Shown here piece by piece: positions 28,253 through 40,091 of a DNA stretch of 64,000 nucleotides (position 1 is the first letter of the stretch; each line of letters opens with the position of its first letter). The position numbers and the translations under genes were made by a program. Under the pieces are notes generated by a model. That model was not told the DNA's origin and ran no database searches. It was given only the letters and a program-made list of their open reading frames with translations. The DNA lies in NCBI GenBank assembly GCA_020161245.1, contig JAIUOK010000010.1, positions 29,916-93,915 on the forward strand, written 5' to 3'. Source of the DNA: Actinomycetota bacterium (lineage in GTDB: Bacteria > Actinomycetota > Actinomycetes > S36-B12 > CAIYMF01).

Positions 28253-29338
28253 TCACACCGCCTCCGGCACGACGAGGCGCGCGACCGCGTCGACGACAGC
28301 GGCAGGGATGTCGGGCAGCGCCAGCTCGACGCTCGCAGCATCGATCGACATCGCGGCAGCGGGCATGCCCCACACCGCGCTCGACGACTCGTCCTGAGCG
28401 ACGGTGAACGCGCCGGCGCGGCGCAGCGCCAGCAGGCCGGACGCCCCGTCGCGGCCCATCCCCGTCAGCAGCACGCCCACAGCGCGGTCGCCGCACACCT
28501 GCGCGACCGAGCGCATCGTGCGGTCGACCTCGGGGATGTGCAGCTGGTTGGGCCGGGGGTCCTCGATCTCGATGCGCAGCCCGGGCCCGAGCACCAGGTT
28601 GCCGTCGCTCGGTGCGACGACGACGTGGCCCGGGCGCAGCCGGTCGCCGTGCAGCGCCACGGACACGGGCAGGTCGACGACGCCGTCGAGCCAGCCGGCG
28701 AGGCCCTCGACGAAGCCGGTGGCCATGTGCTGGACGACGACCACGGGGGCCGGCAGCTCGACGGGCAGGCCGCCGAGCAGGCTGGCGAGGGCGGGCGGAC
28801 CGCCGGTCGAGGCGCCGATGACGACGACGGGAGCGGTGCGCCGCGGGTCGCGGCGGACGGGCGGGGCCTCGCCGTCGAGGCCGCGCTCGCGCAGTCGGTC
28901 GCGGGGGTGGGTGATGACGCGGACGCGGGACGCGACGCCGAGGTGCCGGGCCAGCACGCGGGCGAACGGCGCGGGGCCCATGTGCTCGGCGGTCGGCGCG
29001 ATGACGTCGACGGCGCCGGCGGCCAGGGCCAGGTCGGCGTTCTGCGACGCCGCCCCGGTGAGCACGATCGGCGTCGGGCAGCGGGCCATGAGCCGCTCGA
29101 CCGTCTCGAGGCCGCCTGCCCCGAGCGCGAGGTCGAGCAGGACGGTGTCGGGCGCGAGCTCCACGACGGCGGTGACGGCCTCGTCGGCGCCGCGGGCCGT
29201 GCCGAGCACCTCGATGCCCGACAGCGACAGCAGATGGGCCAGGCGGGCGAGGCGCACATGCGTGCCGGCCACCACGACGACGGTCACCGGCCGCGCCGGG
29301 ACGGCAGGCACGCCGATGTCGGACGCCGTCGACGACAC
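28253..29338 (-). CDS. cheB: CheB-like methylesterase with a degenerate receiver domain
   Basis: A 361-residue protein in which the C-terminal esterase has its catalytic Ser (IGASTGGP), His (VQHMATG) and Asp (GMGRDGA). The N-terminal receiver keeps the phosphoacceptor-position D69 (LLDLAL) but has Ala-Gly where the acidic Mg2+-binding pair should be (near 24-25) and IAPT where the K-P motif should be. It therefore probably cannot be phosphorylated normally. GTG at 29338. It is the first gene of the cheBRW operon. Confidence 0.88.
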   Translation of the reverse strand: MSSTASDIGVPAVPARPVTVVVVAGTHVRLARLAHLLSLSGIEVLGTARGADEAVTAVVELAPDTVLLDLALGAGGLETVERLMARCPTPIVLTGAASQNADLALAAGAVDVIAPTAEHMGPAPFARVLARHLGVASRVRVITHPRDRLRERGLDGEAPPVRRDPRRTAPVVVIGASTGGPPALASLLGGLPVELPAPVVVVQHMATGFVEGLAGWLDGVVDLPVSVALHGDRLRPGHVVVAPSDGNLVLGPGLRIEIEDPRPNQLHIPEVDRTMRSVAQVCGDRAVGVLLTGMGRDGASGLLALRRAGAFTVAQDESSSAVWGMPAAAMSIDAASVELALPDIPAAVVDAVARLVVPEAV

Positions 29339-29466
29339 GCAGCCCTCCCAGGGTGTCCCTGCGGGCACGGCGGCGCCGGACCCGCTCCTACCCCAGGGAT
29401 GTCGTCACGACCGCCGGGTTCCTTGACCCGTTCGAGCGACCCTGTTCCGGTGGGTCGCCGGCCCCG

Positions 29467-29715
29467 TCAGCGGCGGTGGCGGGCGGCCATCACGCCGCCG
29501 ACCGAGCGCCACGACATCGCGGAGAACGCCGACGCGGCCGACAGCGCCGAGCACACGCTCGCGAACGACCCCACCGAGAACAGCGACAGGGCGCTGCCCA
29601 GGCTGCCGATCGAGAGCACCGAGCCGGTCGAGCCGATCGACAGGACCGAGCCGGTCGAGGCGATCGAGAGGATCGAGCGCTCGGAGCGCCACGACAGGCG
29701 CGACGTCGCGGGCAT
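29467..29715 (-). CDS. Serine-ladder small protein (repeat protein, 82 aa)
   Basis: A small protein coupled to the preceding gene by a TGATG overlap. Residues about 12-70 form a regular pattern in which Ser and Gly alternate with small hydrophobic residues, for example S-I-L-S-I-A-S-T-G-S-V-L-S-I-G-S, repeated with decay towards the C-terminus, which ends in basic residues. The spacing suggests a beta-solenoid or a glycine/serine-zipper membrane hairpin. No function is known to me. The in-frame coupling and the protein-level repeat argue that it is a real gene. Confidence 0.6.
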   Translation of the reverse strand: MPATSRLSWRSERSILSIASTGSVLSIGSTGSVLSIGSLGSALSLFSVGSFASVCSALSAASAFSAMSWRSVGGVMAARHRR

Positions 29716-30380
29716 CAGCCGGCCGCCGTCAGGGAGAAGACCGCGGGCTCGCTCACGACCTCGCCGTTGCGGCCGGTGAGCTTGTAGGTGCCGGCCTGGG
29801 CCAGCGGCTGGTCGGCCGGACAGTTCTTGGCCGACAGCCGGCCCAGCCACGTGACGGACACCGAGTACGACTGCTGCGGCTTGAGGGTGACGACCTGCGG
29901 GTCGCCCCCGGGGTTGCAGTCGTCGGACGACCACACCTGGGTGCTCCCCGAGGTGATCACCAGCTCGTTCTTCGCCGCCCCGATGTCGCGCCGGCACGCG
30001 TTGTCGGAGGTGTTCTGGATGCGCATGCGCAGGCGCGGCGTCGCGCCGACCTGGTAGGTGGCGGCGTCCGTGGACGCGGTCACCGTGATCTGGGAGTCCT
30101 TGCACAGCGGGGTGCCGCCCGACGACGACGAGGCCGACTTCGACGGCGAGGCCGAGCCGGTGGTGGTGGGCTCCGGCGTCCCGGACTTCGACGTCGAGGC
30201 CGACGGCGACGCGGTGGGCGAGGTGGAGGGCTCCGGCGCTGCGGTGCCGCTGCCCCCGCCGTTGAAGAAGGCCAGCTTGATCCCCACGATGAGTGCGACG
30301 ACCACCGCGAGCACGATGAGACGGCGCAGCCAGTAGACGCCCGGCGTCTGGGGGCCCACCGGGTGCAGCAGGGAGCTCAC
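29715..30380 (-). CDS. Membrane-anchored extracytoplasmic protein (Rv3587c-like)
   Basis: A 221-residue protein with one N-terminal transmembrane helix (about 20-42), a Ser/Thr/Pro-rich linker (45-95) and an extracellular Ig-like domain with four cysteines (CKD, CRRD, CNPGG, CPADQ) that could form disulphides. It matches the position of Rv3587c between disA and mutY in mycobacteria. Function unknown, possibly cell-envelope related. GTG at 30380; divergent from mutY. Confidence 0.75.
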   Translation of the reverse strand: MSSLLHPVGPQTPGVYWLRRLIVLAVVVALIVGIKLAFFNGGGSGTAAPEPSTSPTASPSASTSKSGTPEPTTTGSASPSKSASSSSGGTPLCKDSQITVTASTDAATYQVGATPRLRMRIQNTSDNACRRDIGAAKNELVITSGSTQVWSSDDCNPGGDPQVVTLKPQQSYSVSVTWLGRLSAKNCPADQPLAQAGTYKLTGRNGEVVSEPAVFSLTAAG

Positions 30381-30429
30381 GGTGCCGACGCTACCGGGCC
30401 GGGGTGCGCCGCCGCGGGCAGGTGCGAGG

Positions 30430-31338
30430 ATGCGGGACGTCATGCCGTCGTCGCCGCTGCACGCACCGCTCCTCGCGTGGTACTCCCGGACTGCCCGCGA
30501 CCTGCCCTGGCGGCGTCCCGATCGCACGCCGTGGGGCGTGCTGGTCAGCGAGGTGATGCTGCAGCAGACGCCCGTCGACCGCGTCGTGCCGGCGTGGGAG
30601 GCGTGGATCGCGCGCTGGCCCGCCCCGGCGCCCCTGGCGGCCGAGCCACCGGGCGAGGCGGTGCGGATGTGGGGCCGCCTGGGCTACCCGCGCCGGGCCC
30701 TGCGGCTGCACGCCGCCGCCGTGGCCTGCACCGAGCGCTTCGACGGCGAGGTGCCGTCGTCGGAGGCCGACCTGCGCTCGCTGCCGGGGGTCGGCGACTA
30801 CACCGCGGCCGCGGTGCGGGCATTCGCGTTCGGGCAGCGCGCCGTCGTCCTCGACACCAATGTGCGACGGGTGCTGGCGCGGCTGCTCGAGGGGGCCGAG
30901 CATCCACGGCCGTCGATCACCGTCGGCGAGCGCGCGCTCGCCGAGTCGGCGCTGCCGGATCTCGACGGCGAGGCCGCCGTCTGGTCGGTGGCCACGATGG
31001 AGCTCGGCGCCCTGGTGTGCACCGCGTCGTCGCCGTCCTGCCACGCCTGCCCGGTGGAGGCCCAGTGCACGTGGGTGGCGCTGGGGCGGCCGGCGTACGA
31101 CGGGCCGGCGCGGCCGGTGCAGCGCTTCGCCGGGACGGACCGGCAGGTGCGCGGGCTGCTCATGGCCGTGCTGCGCGAGGCCCACGGCCCCGTGGCCAAG
31201 GCCGCCCTCGACGCCGTGTGGGACGACGCCGTCCAGCGCGAGTGCGCCCTCGACGGCCTCGTCGCCGACGGCCTCGTGGAGCCGCTCCCCCGCCACCGCT
31301 ACCGCCTCCCCGGTGTCGGTGCCGGCCATGACGGGTGA
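30430..31338 (+). CDS. mutY: A/G-specific adenine glycosylase MutY (short form)
   Basis: Removes adenine mispaired with 8-oxoguanine. The protein (about 302 residues) has the catalytic E41 (SEVMLQQT), the helix-hairpin-helix LPGVGDYTAA and the catalytic D142 (VVLDTNV). The 4Fe-4S cluster motif C-x6-C-x2-C-x5-C is intact (CTASSPSCHACPVEAQC). The C-terminal NUDIX-like domain is short, as in many actinobacteria. ATG 30430 is chosen, with 30442 possible. Its stop codon lies in the outer edge of a palindromic element. Confidence 0.92.
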   Translation: MRDVMPSSPLHAPLLAWYSRTARDLPWRRPDRTPWGVLVSEVMLQQTPVDRVVPAWEAWIARWPAPAPLAAEPPGEAVRMWGRLGYPRRALRLHAAAVACTERFDGEVPSSEADLRSLPGVGDYTAAAVRAFAFGQRAVVLDTNVRRVLARLLEGAEHPRPSITVGERALAESALPDLDGEAAVWSVATMELGALVCTASSPSCHACPVEAQCTWVALGRPAYDGPARPVQRFAGTDRQVRGLLMAVLREAHGPVAKAALDAVWDDAVQRECALDGLVADGLVEPLPRHRYRLPGVGAGHDG

Positions 31339-31460
31339 AGGGCCCCCTGCTTGCGATAGGAGCAAGTTTCCCGCCCCAGGCTGTCCACACCCGCCGAGGT
31401 GTGTGGACAGCCTGGGGCGCTTTTCTTGCTTCTATCGCAAGCGTCGCTGGGCCCCCTCTG
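31333..31460. repeat. Long palindromic element with DnaA-box-like inner arms, copy 2
   Basis: The core is 31349-31442. GCTTGCGATAGGAGCAAG (31349-31366) pairs with 31425-31442 with one mismatch, and CGCCCCAGGCTGTCCACAC (31372-31390) pairs perfectly with 31401-31419, around a 10-base loop. The unpaired 5-base spacers are exchanged relative to copy 1 (10681-10817), so the copies are inverted. The outer part begins at the mutY stop codon, and copy 1 also shares the outer GGTGAAGG. Confidence 0.9.
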
Positions 31461-31510
31461 GTCGCGGCGGAGGAACGACGCCGCGGCCAGTAGGTGACTT
31501 CACCGCGAAC

Positions 31511-31550
31511 GGCGAGGGCCGGACCCCGGGATCGGGGTCCGGCCCTCGCC
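31511..31550. terminator. Strong hairpin after clpC
   Basis: Perfect 17-bp arms (31511-31527 and 31534-31550, GGCGAGGGCCGGACCCC type) around a 6-base loop lie 14 bases past the clpC stop. Very stable terminator-like structure without a T-tract. Confidence 0.75.
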
Positions 31551-31564
31551 GGTGAAGCGCGTGC

Positions 31565-34090
<2,526 letters not shown>

Positions 34091-34313
34091 CAGCCTTCTC
34101 CTCACCACGAGCAGCCGCCCAGGCGGCTGTTCTCGACAGCCTAGCCCCGGTGGTGGCGGGGCTCACGTCCGCACAACCCGTCCGCCACGCTCAACGTTCC
34201 GACGGGCGTTACGCCGACGGTGAACCAGCGTCCCGCGGCGCGCGCGAACCGGCCACCGGACGACGCCGGCGGGAGCCCCGAGCGGACGCGGACGGCGGCC
34301 CGTGCACAGCGCA

Positions 34314-34342
34314 GCCGGCACCCCCCGGGGAGGGGCGCCGGC
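34314..34342. terminator. Hairpin after lsr2
   Basis: GCCGGCACCCC (34314-34324) pairs with GGGGCGCCGGC (34332-34342) with one mismatch around a 7-base loop, 29 bases beyond the lsr2 stop. The rest of 34091-34370 should hold the clpC promoter, but I see no clear -35/-10 pair. Confidence 0.55.
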
Positions 34343-34370
34343 GGCGGGAGGCGAGGCGGCCGACGACCGG

Positions 34371-34712
34371 TCAGGAGTGGGCGGCGTCGTACTTCGCGCG
34401 GAGCTCGGCAGAGATCCGGCCGCGCTCGTTGACCTCGAGGCCCTGCGAGCGGGCCCACTCGCGGATGACCGCGGGGTCCGTGCCGCCCCCGGAGGAGGGC
34501 CGCGACGAGCCGCGGGAGGACGACGACCGCCGCGGCCCGCCCACGCGCCGGCCGTGGCCGACGTAAGGCGCGAGCAGGTCGCGCAGGGCTGCCGCGTTGT
34601 CGTGGGTCAGGTCGATCTCGTACGAGACGCCGTCGAGGCTGAACGTCACCGTCTCGTCGGCAGGTCCGCCGTCGAGGTCGTCGACCAGGACGACCTGCAC
34701 TTTCTGGGCCAC
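34371..34712 (-). CDS. lsr2: Nucleoid-associated protein Lsr2
   Basis: An H-NS-like xenogeneic silencer that binds AT-rich DNA. The 113-residue protein has the N-terminal beta-sheet dimerisation domain ([14 protein letters not shown] ... YEIDLT), a Ser/Arg/Gly-rich linker and the C-terminal DNA-binding domain with the R-G-R motif ([15 protein letters not shown]). GTG 34712 is chosen because an AAAGGAAA ribosome binding site sits 6 bases upstream; ATG 34730 is in frame. It is divergent from ppc. Confidence 0.96.
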   Translation of the reverse strand: MAQKVQVVLVDDLDGGPADETVTFSLDGVSYEIDLTHDNAAALRDLLAPYVGHGRRVGGPRRSSSSRGSSRPSSGGGTDPAVIREWARSQGLEVNERGRISAELRAKYDAAHS

Positions 34713-34920
34713 TGCATTTCCTTTCTGCATTTCTCACGGAATGCGAACAGAATGCCACACCGCGCCGGAATTGCCCCCAGAAAAGGGTCTCCCCGTCGCG
34801 GCTAAACGCCTTTCCGGGGGGAAATCCCCGGAAATGCCGGCGCTGTTAGGCTTGCCTCGGTGCGTCAGCGACGCCGCGCCGTCCCCTCGCCCGACATCGG
34901 ACGGATACGGACGCCCCGCT
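34713..34920. promoter_or_regulatory. lsr2-ppc divergent regulatory region, unusually AT-rich near lsr2
   Basis: Bases 34711-34756 are far richer in A/T than the rest of the window and contain TGCATTTC twice (34713-34720, 34726-34733), a plausible Lsr2 autoregulation target. A 9-bp perfect hairpin with a 6-base loop (34811-34834, TTTCCGGGG arm) and TTAGGCTTGCCT (34846-34857) lie closer to ppc. Confidence 0.45.
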
Positions 34921-37722
34921 GTGACCCACGACCTCGTGAGCCCCGCCCCCGCCGTGGCCGGCGCCCCCGCCGACGCCCCGGACGCCGAGCTCTCCCCCGA
35001 CCTGCGCCGCGACATCCGCGTGCTCGGCGAGCTGCTCGGCTCGACCCTGGTGCGCCAGGACTCCCCCGGCCTGCTCGCGCTCGTCGAGCAGGTGCGCGCC
35101 ACGGCGCGCGCCGACCTCGGCGAGACCTCCGACCTCCTCGCCGACGTCGACCTGCCCACGGCGATCCGCCTCGCGCGCGCCTTCTCCACCTACTTCCACC
35201 TCGCCAACGTCACCGAGCAGGTCCACCGCTCCCGCGAGCAGAAGGCGGTGCGCCGCGCCGCGGGCGACCCGCTGTCGGCCGCGGCGGCGCGCATCGCCGA
35301 CGCGGTCGCCGCGGGCGACCTCTCCGCCGAGGAGGTGGCCGACAAGATCGGCAGGCTCTCCGCGCGGCCGGTGTTCACCGCGCACCCCACCGAGGCGGCC
35401 CGGCGGTCGGTCCTGCTCAAGCTGCGCGCGATCGCCGACCTGCTCGACACCGCCGAGGCCGACGGCGTCGACCTCGACCATCCGCGCGTCGCCGCTCGGG
35501 CCGCCGAGCTCGTCGACCTGCTGTGGCAGACCGACGAGCTGCGGCTCGAGCGCCCGCAGGTGCTCGACGAGGCGCGCAACGCGCTCTACTACCTCGACGA
35601 CCTGGCCCGCGGGCCGGTGCTCCAGGTGCTCGACGACCTGGCGCACTCCCTGCGCGGCCTCGGCGTCGAGCTGCCCGCCGACGCACGCCCGCTGTCGTTC
35701 GGCTCGTGGATCGGCGGCGACCGCGACGGCAACCCGTTCGTGACGCCGGACGTCACGCTGCGCGTGATCGACCTCGTGCGCGACCACGCGATCCGCGACC
35801 TGCTGCCCGTCATCGACCGGCTGCTCGAGGACCTCTCGGTCTCGGAGCGGATCAACGACGTCACCCCCGAGCTGCGCGCGTCCCTCGACGCCGACCTCGC
35901 CACCGTGACCGAGCTCGACCCGCGCTACCGCCGGCTCAACGCCGAGGAGCCCTACCGCCTCAAGCTGACCTGCGTGCGCCAGAAGCTGGTGAACACCCGT
36001 TCGCGTCTGTCGGCCGGCACCCCGCACCGCCCTGGCCGCGACTACCTGTCCACCCGCGAGCTGCTCGACGACCTGCTGCTCGTGCAGTCGTCGCTGCGCG
36101 CCCACCACGGCGAGCTGGCGGCCGACGGCGTCGTGGCCGGCGCCATCCGCGTCGTCGCGACGTTCGGCCTCTCCCTCGTCACCCTCGACGTCCGCGAGCA
36201 CGCGTCGATGCACCACTCGGCGCTGGCGAAGCTCGTCGACCGGCTGGGCGAGCAGGGCTGGCGCTACGAGGACCTGCCGCGCGAGCACCGCGAGCGGCTG
36301 CTGTCGGCCGAGCTCGCGTCGCGACGTCCGCTGGCGCCCACGCCGCCGCCGCTGGAGGGCGACGATCTGCGCACCTACCGCGCCTTCGTCGCGATCCGCG
36401 AGGCCCTCGACCGCCACGGCCCCGAGGTGTGCGAGACCTACATCATCTCGATGACCAAGGGCGTCGACGACGTCCTCGCCGCCGTCGTGCTCGCGCGCGA
36501 GGCCGGCCTGGTCGACCTCGCCGGCGACGTCGCGCGGGTGGGCTTCGCGCCGCTGCTCGAGACCGTCGACGAGCTGCGCCGGGCCGGCGAGCTGCTCGAC
36601 GGCCTGCTGTCCGACCCGTCGTACCGCCGCATCGTCGAGCTCCGCGGCGACGTGCAGGAGGTCATGCTCGGCTACTCCGACTCCAACAAGGACGCCGGCA
36701 TCACGACGTCGCAGTGGGAGATCCACCTCGCGCAGCGCCGGCTGCGCGACGTCGCCCGCGCCCACGGCGTCCGGCTGCGGCTGTTCCACGGCCGCGGCGG
36801 CACCGTCGGCCGCGGCGGCGGCCCCACCTACGAGGCCGTCCTGTCGCAGCCGTACGGCGTCCTCGACGGCGAGATCAAGCTGACCGAGCAGGGCGAGGTC
36901 ATCTCCGACAAGTACCTGCTGCCCTCGCTCGCCCGCGAGAACCTCGAGCTGCTGCTCGCGGCCGTCGTCGAGGGCACGGTGCTGCACACGCAGCCGCGCG
37001 CGCTCGCGGGCGACCTGGCGCGCTGGGACGACGTCATGGACCTCGTCTCCGGCCGGGCGCAGCAGGCCTACCGCGCGCTGGTCGACGACCGCGACCTGCC
37101 GCGGTACTTCGCCGTCTCGACGCCGGTCGAGGAGCTCGCCGACATGCACCTCGGCTCGCGCCCCGCGCGCCGCGCGTCGGCCGACGCCGGCATCGAGTCG
37201 CTGCGCGCGATCCCGTGGGTGTTCGGCTGGACGCAGTCGCGCCAGATCGTCCCCGGCTGGTTCGGCGTCGGCTCGGGGCTGCGCGCTGCCCGCGAGGCCG
37301 GGCTCGGCGACGTCCTGGCCGAGATGCACCGCGAGTGGCACTTCTTCCGCAACTTCGTCAGCAACGTCGAGATGACGCTGGCCAAGACCGACCTCCGGGT
37401 CGCGCGGGAGTACGTCGAGCAGCTCGTGCCCGAGGAGCTGCGCCACGTCTTCGCCGACATCGAGGCCGAGCACGCGCTGACCATCCAGGAGATCCTCGCC
37501 ATCACCGGCGAGGACGAGCTGCTGAGCAACCACCCGGTGCTCGCCTCGACGCTGGCCACCCGCGACCGCTACCTGCTGCCGCTGCAGGTGCTGCAGGTGC
37601 AGCTGCTGCGCCGCGTCCGCGACGCCCGTGCCGGCGACACCACCGAGGTCGACGCCTCCCTGCGCCGAGCCCTCCTCCTCACCGTCAACGGCATAGCCAC
37701 CGGCCTCCGCAACACCGGCTGA
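34921..37722 (+). CDS. ppc: Phosphoenolpyruvate carboxylase
   Basis: Carboxylates PEP to oxaloacetate, replenishing the TCA cycle. The 933-residue enzyme has the catalytic histidine motif [18 protein letters not shown], the substrate loop [26 protein letters not shown] and the C-terminal QNTG-like GLRNTG. GTG at 34921 gives the usual start; the long upstream in-frame extension crosses lsr2 and is not PEPC-like. It is followed by a small hairpin and a long palindrome. Confidence 0.95.
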   Translation: MTHDLVSPAPAVAGAPADAPDAELSPDLRRDIRVLGELLGSTLVRQDSPGLLALVEQVRATARADLGETSDLLADVDLPTAIRLARAFSTYFHLANVTEQVHRSREQKAVRRAAGDPLSAAAARIADAVAAGDLSAEEVADKIGRLSARPVFTAHPTEAARRSVLLKLRAIADLLDTAEADGVDLDHPRVAARAAELVDLLWQTDELRLERPQVLDEARNALYYLDDLARGPVLQVLDDLAHSLRGLGVELPADARPLSFGSWIGGDRDGNPFVTPDVTLRVIDLVRDHAIRDLLPVIDRLLEDLSVSERINDVTPELRASLDADLATVTELDPRYRRLNAEEPYRLKLTCVRQKLVNTRSRLSAGTPHRPGRDYLSTRELLDDLLLVQSSLRAHHGELAADGVVAGAIRVVATFGLSLVTLDVREHASMHHSALAKLVDRLGEQGWRYEDLPREHRERLLSAELASRRPLAPTPPPLEGDDLRTYRAFVAIREALDRHGPEVCETYIISMTKGVDDVLAAVVLAREAGLVDLAGDVARVGFAPLLETVDELRRAGELLDGLLSDPSYRRIVELRGDVQEVMLGYSDSNKDAGITTSQWEIHLAQRRLRDVARAHGVRLRLFHGRGGTVGRGGGPTYEAVLSQPYGVLDGEIKLTEQGEVISDKYLLPSLARENLELLLAAVVEGTVLHTQPRALAGDLARWDDVMDLVSGRAQQAYRALVDDRDLPRYFAVSTPVEELADMHLGSRPARRASADAGIESLRAIPWVFGWTQSRQIVPGWFGVGSGLRAAREAGLGDVLAEMHREWHFFRNFVSNVEMTLAKTDLRVAREYVEQLVPEELRHVFADIEAEHALTIQEILAITGEDELLSNHPVLASTLATRDRYLLPLQVLQVQLLRRVRDARAGDTTEVDASLRRALLLTVNGIATGLRNTG

Positions 37723-37757
37723 CCCCCTCTACCAGAGCGACAGCGGACGGCGAGGAG

Positions 37758-37776
37758 GGCAGGGCGAAGCCCTGTC
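37758..37776. terminator. Hairpin after ppc
   Basis: GGCAGGGC (37758-37765) and GCCCTGTCC (37769-37777) form an 8-bp stem with one mismatch around GAA. It lies 35 bases past the ppc stop. The surrounding 300 bp (37723-38022) hold no gene. Confidence 0.5.
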
Positions 37777-37861
37777 CGACGAGACGGACGGAGTCCCCAC
37801 CCCCTAGAACAGTCCGCCCCCCCCACCACCAAGACCCACAGCGCAAGGCAGGAGAAGAGGA

Positions 37862-37943
37862 GGAGGGGGCGTCGTCGAGCCCGGCGCCGGCAGTGTTCAC
37901 CCAAGCCTGCCGCGCCGCCGACGGGACCGACGACGCCCCCTCC
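37862..37943. repeat. Long palindrome with 16-bp perfect arms between ppc and the GNAT gene
   Basis: GGAGGGGGCGTCGTCG (37862-37877) and its exact complement (37928-37943) flank 50 bases that contain a nested inverted repeat (GGCGCCGGCAG / CTGCCGCGCC). It lies between two convergent genes (ppc and the acetyltransferase) and could terminate both. Confidence 0.75.
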
Positions 37944-38022
37944 GAACCCAAAGACCCAAGCGATCAGGAGCAGCAACCACAGAACCAAGCCGAACCTGCA
38001 GCCCGACAGGCCGACCAGGCAG

Positions 38023-38532
38023 CTACAGGACGAGCAGCATCCGATGGTTGCCCAACGTGTTGGGCTTGACGCGCTCGAGGTCGAGGAACTCCGCGACGCC
38101 CTCGTCGTACGAGCGCAGCAGCTGCTCGAAGACGTCGTGCGACACCGGCGTCCCCTCGATCTCGACGAAGCCGCGCTTGCCGAAGAAGTCGGTCTCGAAG
38201 GTCAGGCAGAACACGCGCGCCACGCCGAGGTCGCGGGCACGCTGGATGAGCGCATCGAGGAGCTTCCCCCCGACGCCCTTGCCGACGTACTCCGGAGCCA
38301 CTGCCACCGTGCGGACCTCGGCGAGGTCCTCCCACATGACGTGGACGGCGCCGCACGCCACGACCACGCCGTCGAGCTCGCCGACGACGAACTCGGTGAT
38401 GTCCTCGTAGAGCGCCACCGTGGCCTTCGACAGCAGACGGCGCTCGGGCGAGTAGGTGTCGATGAGCGCACGGATGGCGCGCACGTCGGAGGTGCGCGCC
38501 GGCCGCACGACCAGCCGCTGCGCAGGGCTCAT
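38023..38532 (-). CDS. GNAT N-acetyltransferase, amino-acid (glutamate) N-acetyltransferase type
   Basis: A 169-residue GNAT domain with the acetyl-CoA loop [18 protein letters not shown] and a conserved [16 protein letters not shown] near the C-terminus. This matches the short stand-alone N-acetylglutamate synthase-like family of actinobacteria (first step of arginine synthesis); the substrate is inferred. ATG 38532 overlaps the lysS stop (ATGA), so the two are cotranslated. Confidence 0.82.
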   Translation of the reverse strand: MSPAQRLVVRPARTSDVRAIRALIDTYSPERRLLSKATVALYEDITEFVVGELDGVVVACGAVHVMWEDLAEVRTVAVAPEYVGKGVGGKLLDALIQRARDLGVARVFCLTFETDFFGKRGFVEIEGTPVSHDVFEQLLRSYDEGVAEFLDLERVKPNTLGNHRMLLVL

Positions 38533-40037
38533 TCGGGCTTCACCAGCGGGAAGAGGATCGTCTCGCGGATGTTGAGGCCCGTGAGGTTCATGAGCAGGCG
38601 GTCGATGCCGACGCCGACGCCGCCCGACGGCGGCATGCCGAACTCGAGCGCGCGCAGGAAGTCCTCGTCGACCTGCATGGCCTCGACGTCGCCGCCCGCC
38701 TTGAGCAGCGACTGGGCCACGAGGCGGTCGCGCTGGATCACGGGGTCGACGAGCTCGGAGTAGCCCGTGCCCTGCTCGGCGCCGTCGATGTAGAGGTCCC
38801 ACTTCTCGACGACGCCGGGCTGGGTGCGGTGCGCGCGCACGAGCGGCGAGGTGTCCTCGGGGTAGTCCATGACGAAGGTGGGCCGCACGAACGTCGAGAC
38901 GACATGGTGCTCGAGCAGCTCCTCCACGTACTTGCCGGGCACCCAGGTCTTCTCAGGCTTGATGCCGACGGCCTCGACGAGCTCGCGCAGGACCTCGACC
39001 GGCGTCTCCGGCGTGATCTCGCGGCCGACCGCCTCGGACACCGACGGGTAGACGTACACCTCGTCCCACTCGCCGGAGAAGTCGCGGGTCTCGCCGTCGA
39101 TGCGCTCGAAGACCAGCGAGCCGTGGACGGCGAGCGTGGCCTCCTGGATGAGCTCGCGCGTGGTGCGGGCCATGTCGCGGTAGTCGGCGTAGGCCTCGTA
39201 GAACTCGAGCATCGCGAACTCGGGCGAGTGCGTGGAGTCGGCGCCCTCGTTGCGGAAGTTGCGGTTGATCTCGAAGACACGGTCGATGCCGCCGACGACG
39301 CAGCGCTTGAGGAACAGCTCCGGCGCGATGCGCAGGAACAGGTCGATGTCGAAGGCGTTGGAGTGCGTCACGAACGGCCGGGCCGACGCGCCGCCGTGCA
39401 TCGTCTGCAGCATCGGCGTCTCGACCTCGACGTAGTCGCGCGCGGCGAACGACTCGCGCAGCGAGGCCACCGTGCGGATGCGCAGACGCGCGACCTCGCG
39501 GGCCTGCGGCCGAACGATGAGGTCGACGTACCGCTGGCGGACGCGGGTCTCCTCGGCGAGCGGCTTGTGCTCGACCGGCAGGGGGCGCAGCGTCTTGGCG
39601 GCGAGCACCCACGAGTCGGCGAGGATCGACAGCTCGCCGCGGCGCGACGTGATGACCTCGCCCGTCACCGAGACGTGGTCGCCGAGGTCGACGTCGGCTT
39701 TCCACGCCGCGAGGCGCTCCTCTCCCACCTTGTCGAGGCTGAGCATCGCCTGGATCTCGGTGCCCTCGCCGGCGCGCAGGGTGGCGAAGCACAGCTTGCC
39801 GGTGTTGCGCACGAAGATGACTCGGCCGGCGACCGACACGGTCTCGCCGGTGGCGGTGTCTGGCTCGAGATCCGGGTGGGCCGCGCGCACCTGGGCGATG
39901 GTGTGGGTGCGCGGCACGGAGACCGGGTAGGCGTCCTGGCCGGAGTCGAGAAGGCGCTGGCGCTTCTCCCGACGGACCCGGATCTGCTCGGGGAGGTCGT
40001 CCTCGGCGTCGACGGGCACGGCGGGCTGGTCAGTCAT
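38529..40037 (-). CDS. lysS: Lysyl-tRNA synthetase, class II
   Basis: Charges tRNA(Lys). The 502-residue protein has an N-terminal OB-fold anticodon-binding domain (about 60-170) and the class II core: motif 2 [20 protein letters not shown] and motif 3 [14 protein letters not shown] at 40037. It is followed by the acetyltransferase gene. Rv3598c occupies the same place next to clpC1-lsr2 in mycobacteria. Confidence 0.95.
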   Translation of the reverse strand: MTDQPAVPVDAEDDLPEQIRVRREKRQRLLDSGQDAYPVSVPRTHTIAQVRAAHPDLEPDTATGETVSVAGRVIFVRNTGKLCFATLRAGEGTEIQAMLSLDKVGEERLAAWKADVDLGDHVSVTGEVITSRRGELSILADSWVLAAKTLRPLPVEHKPLAEETRVRQRYVDLIVRPQAREVARLRIRTVASLRESFAARDYVEVETPMLQTMHGGASARPFVTHSNAFDIDLFLRIAPELFLKRCVVGGIDRVFEINRNFRNEGADSTHSPEFAMLEFYEAYADYRDMARTTRELIQEATLAVHGSLVFERIDGETRDFSGEWDEVYVYPSVSEAVGREITPETPVEVLRELVEAVGIKPEKTWVPGKYVEELLEHHVVSTFVRPTFVMDYPEDTSPLVRAHRTQPGVVEKWDLYIDGAEQGTGYSELVDPVIQRDRLVAQSLLKAGGDVEAMQVDEDFLRALEFGMPPSGGVGVGIDRLLMNLTGLNIRETILFPLVKPE

Positions 40038-40091
40038 GCGCGCAAGGCTATCGGGGCCCCGCTGGGGCGCTCGCAGGGATAACGTCGCCGC

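Noticed and set aside
29405..29692. Alternative 95-residue minus frame overlapping the serine-ladder gene
   Set aside because: It has a skewed Arg/Leu/Asp composition (DRLDRLG repeats) that is simply a frame-shifted reading of the same DNA repeats, and it lacks the coupled start.
34846..37533. Long minus-strand frame opposite ppc (about 895 residues)
   Set aside because: Composition is Val/Asp/Arg-rich with no domain, and it covers a strongly conserved PEP carboxylase on the other strand.
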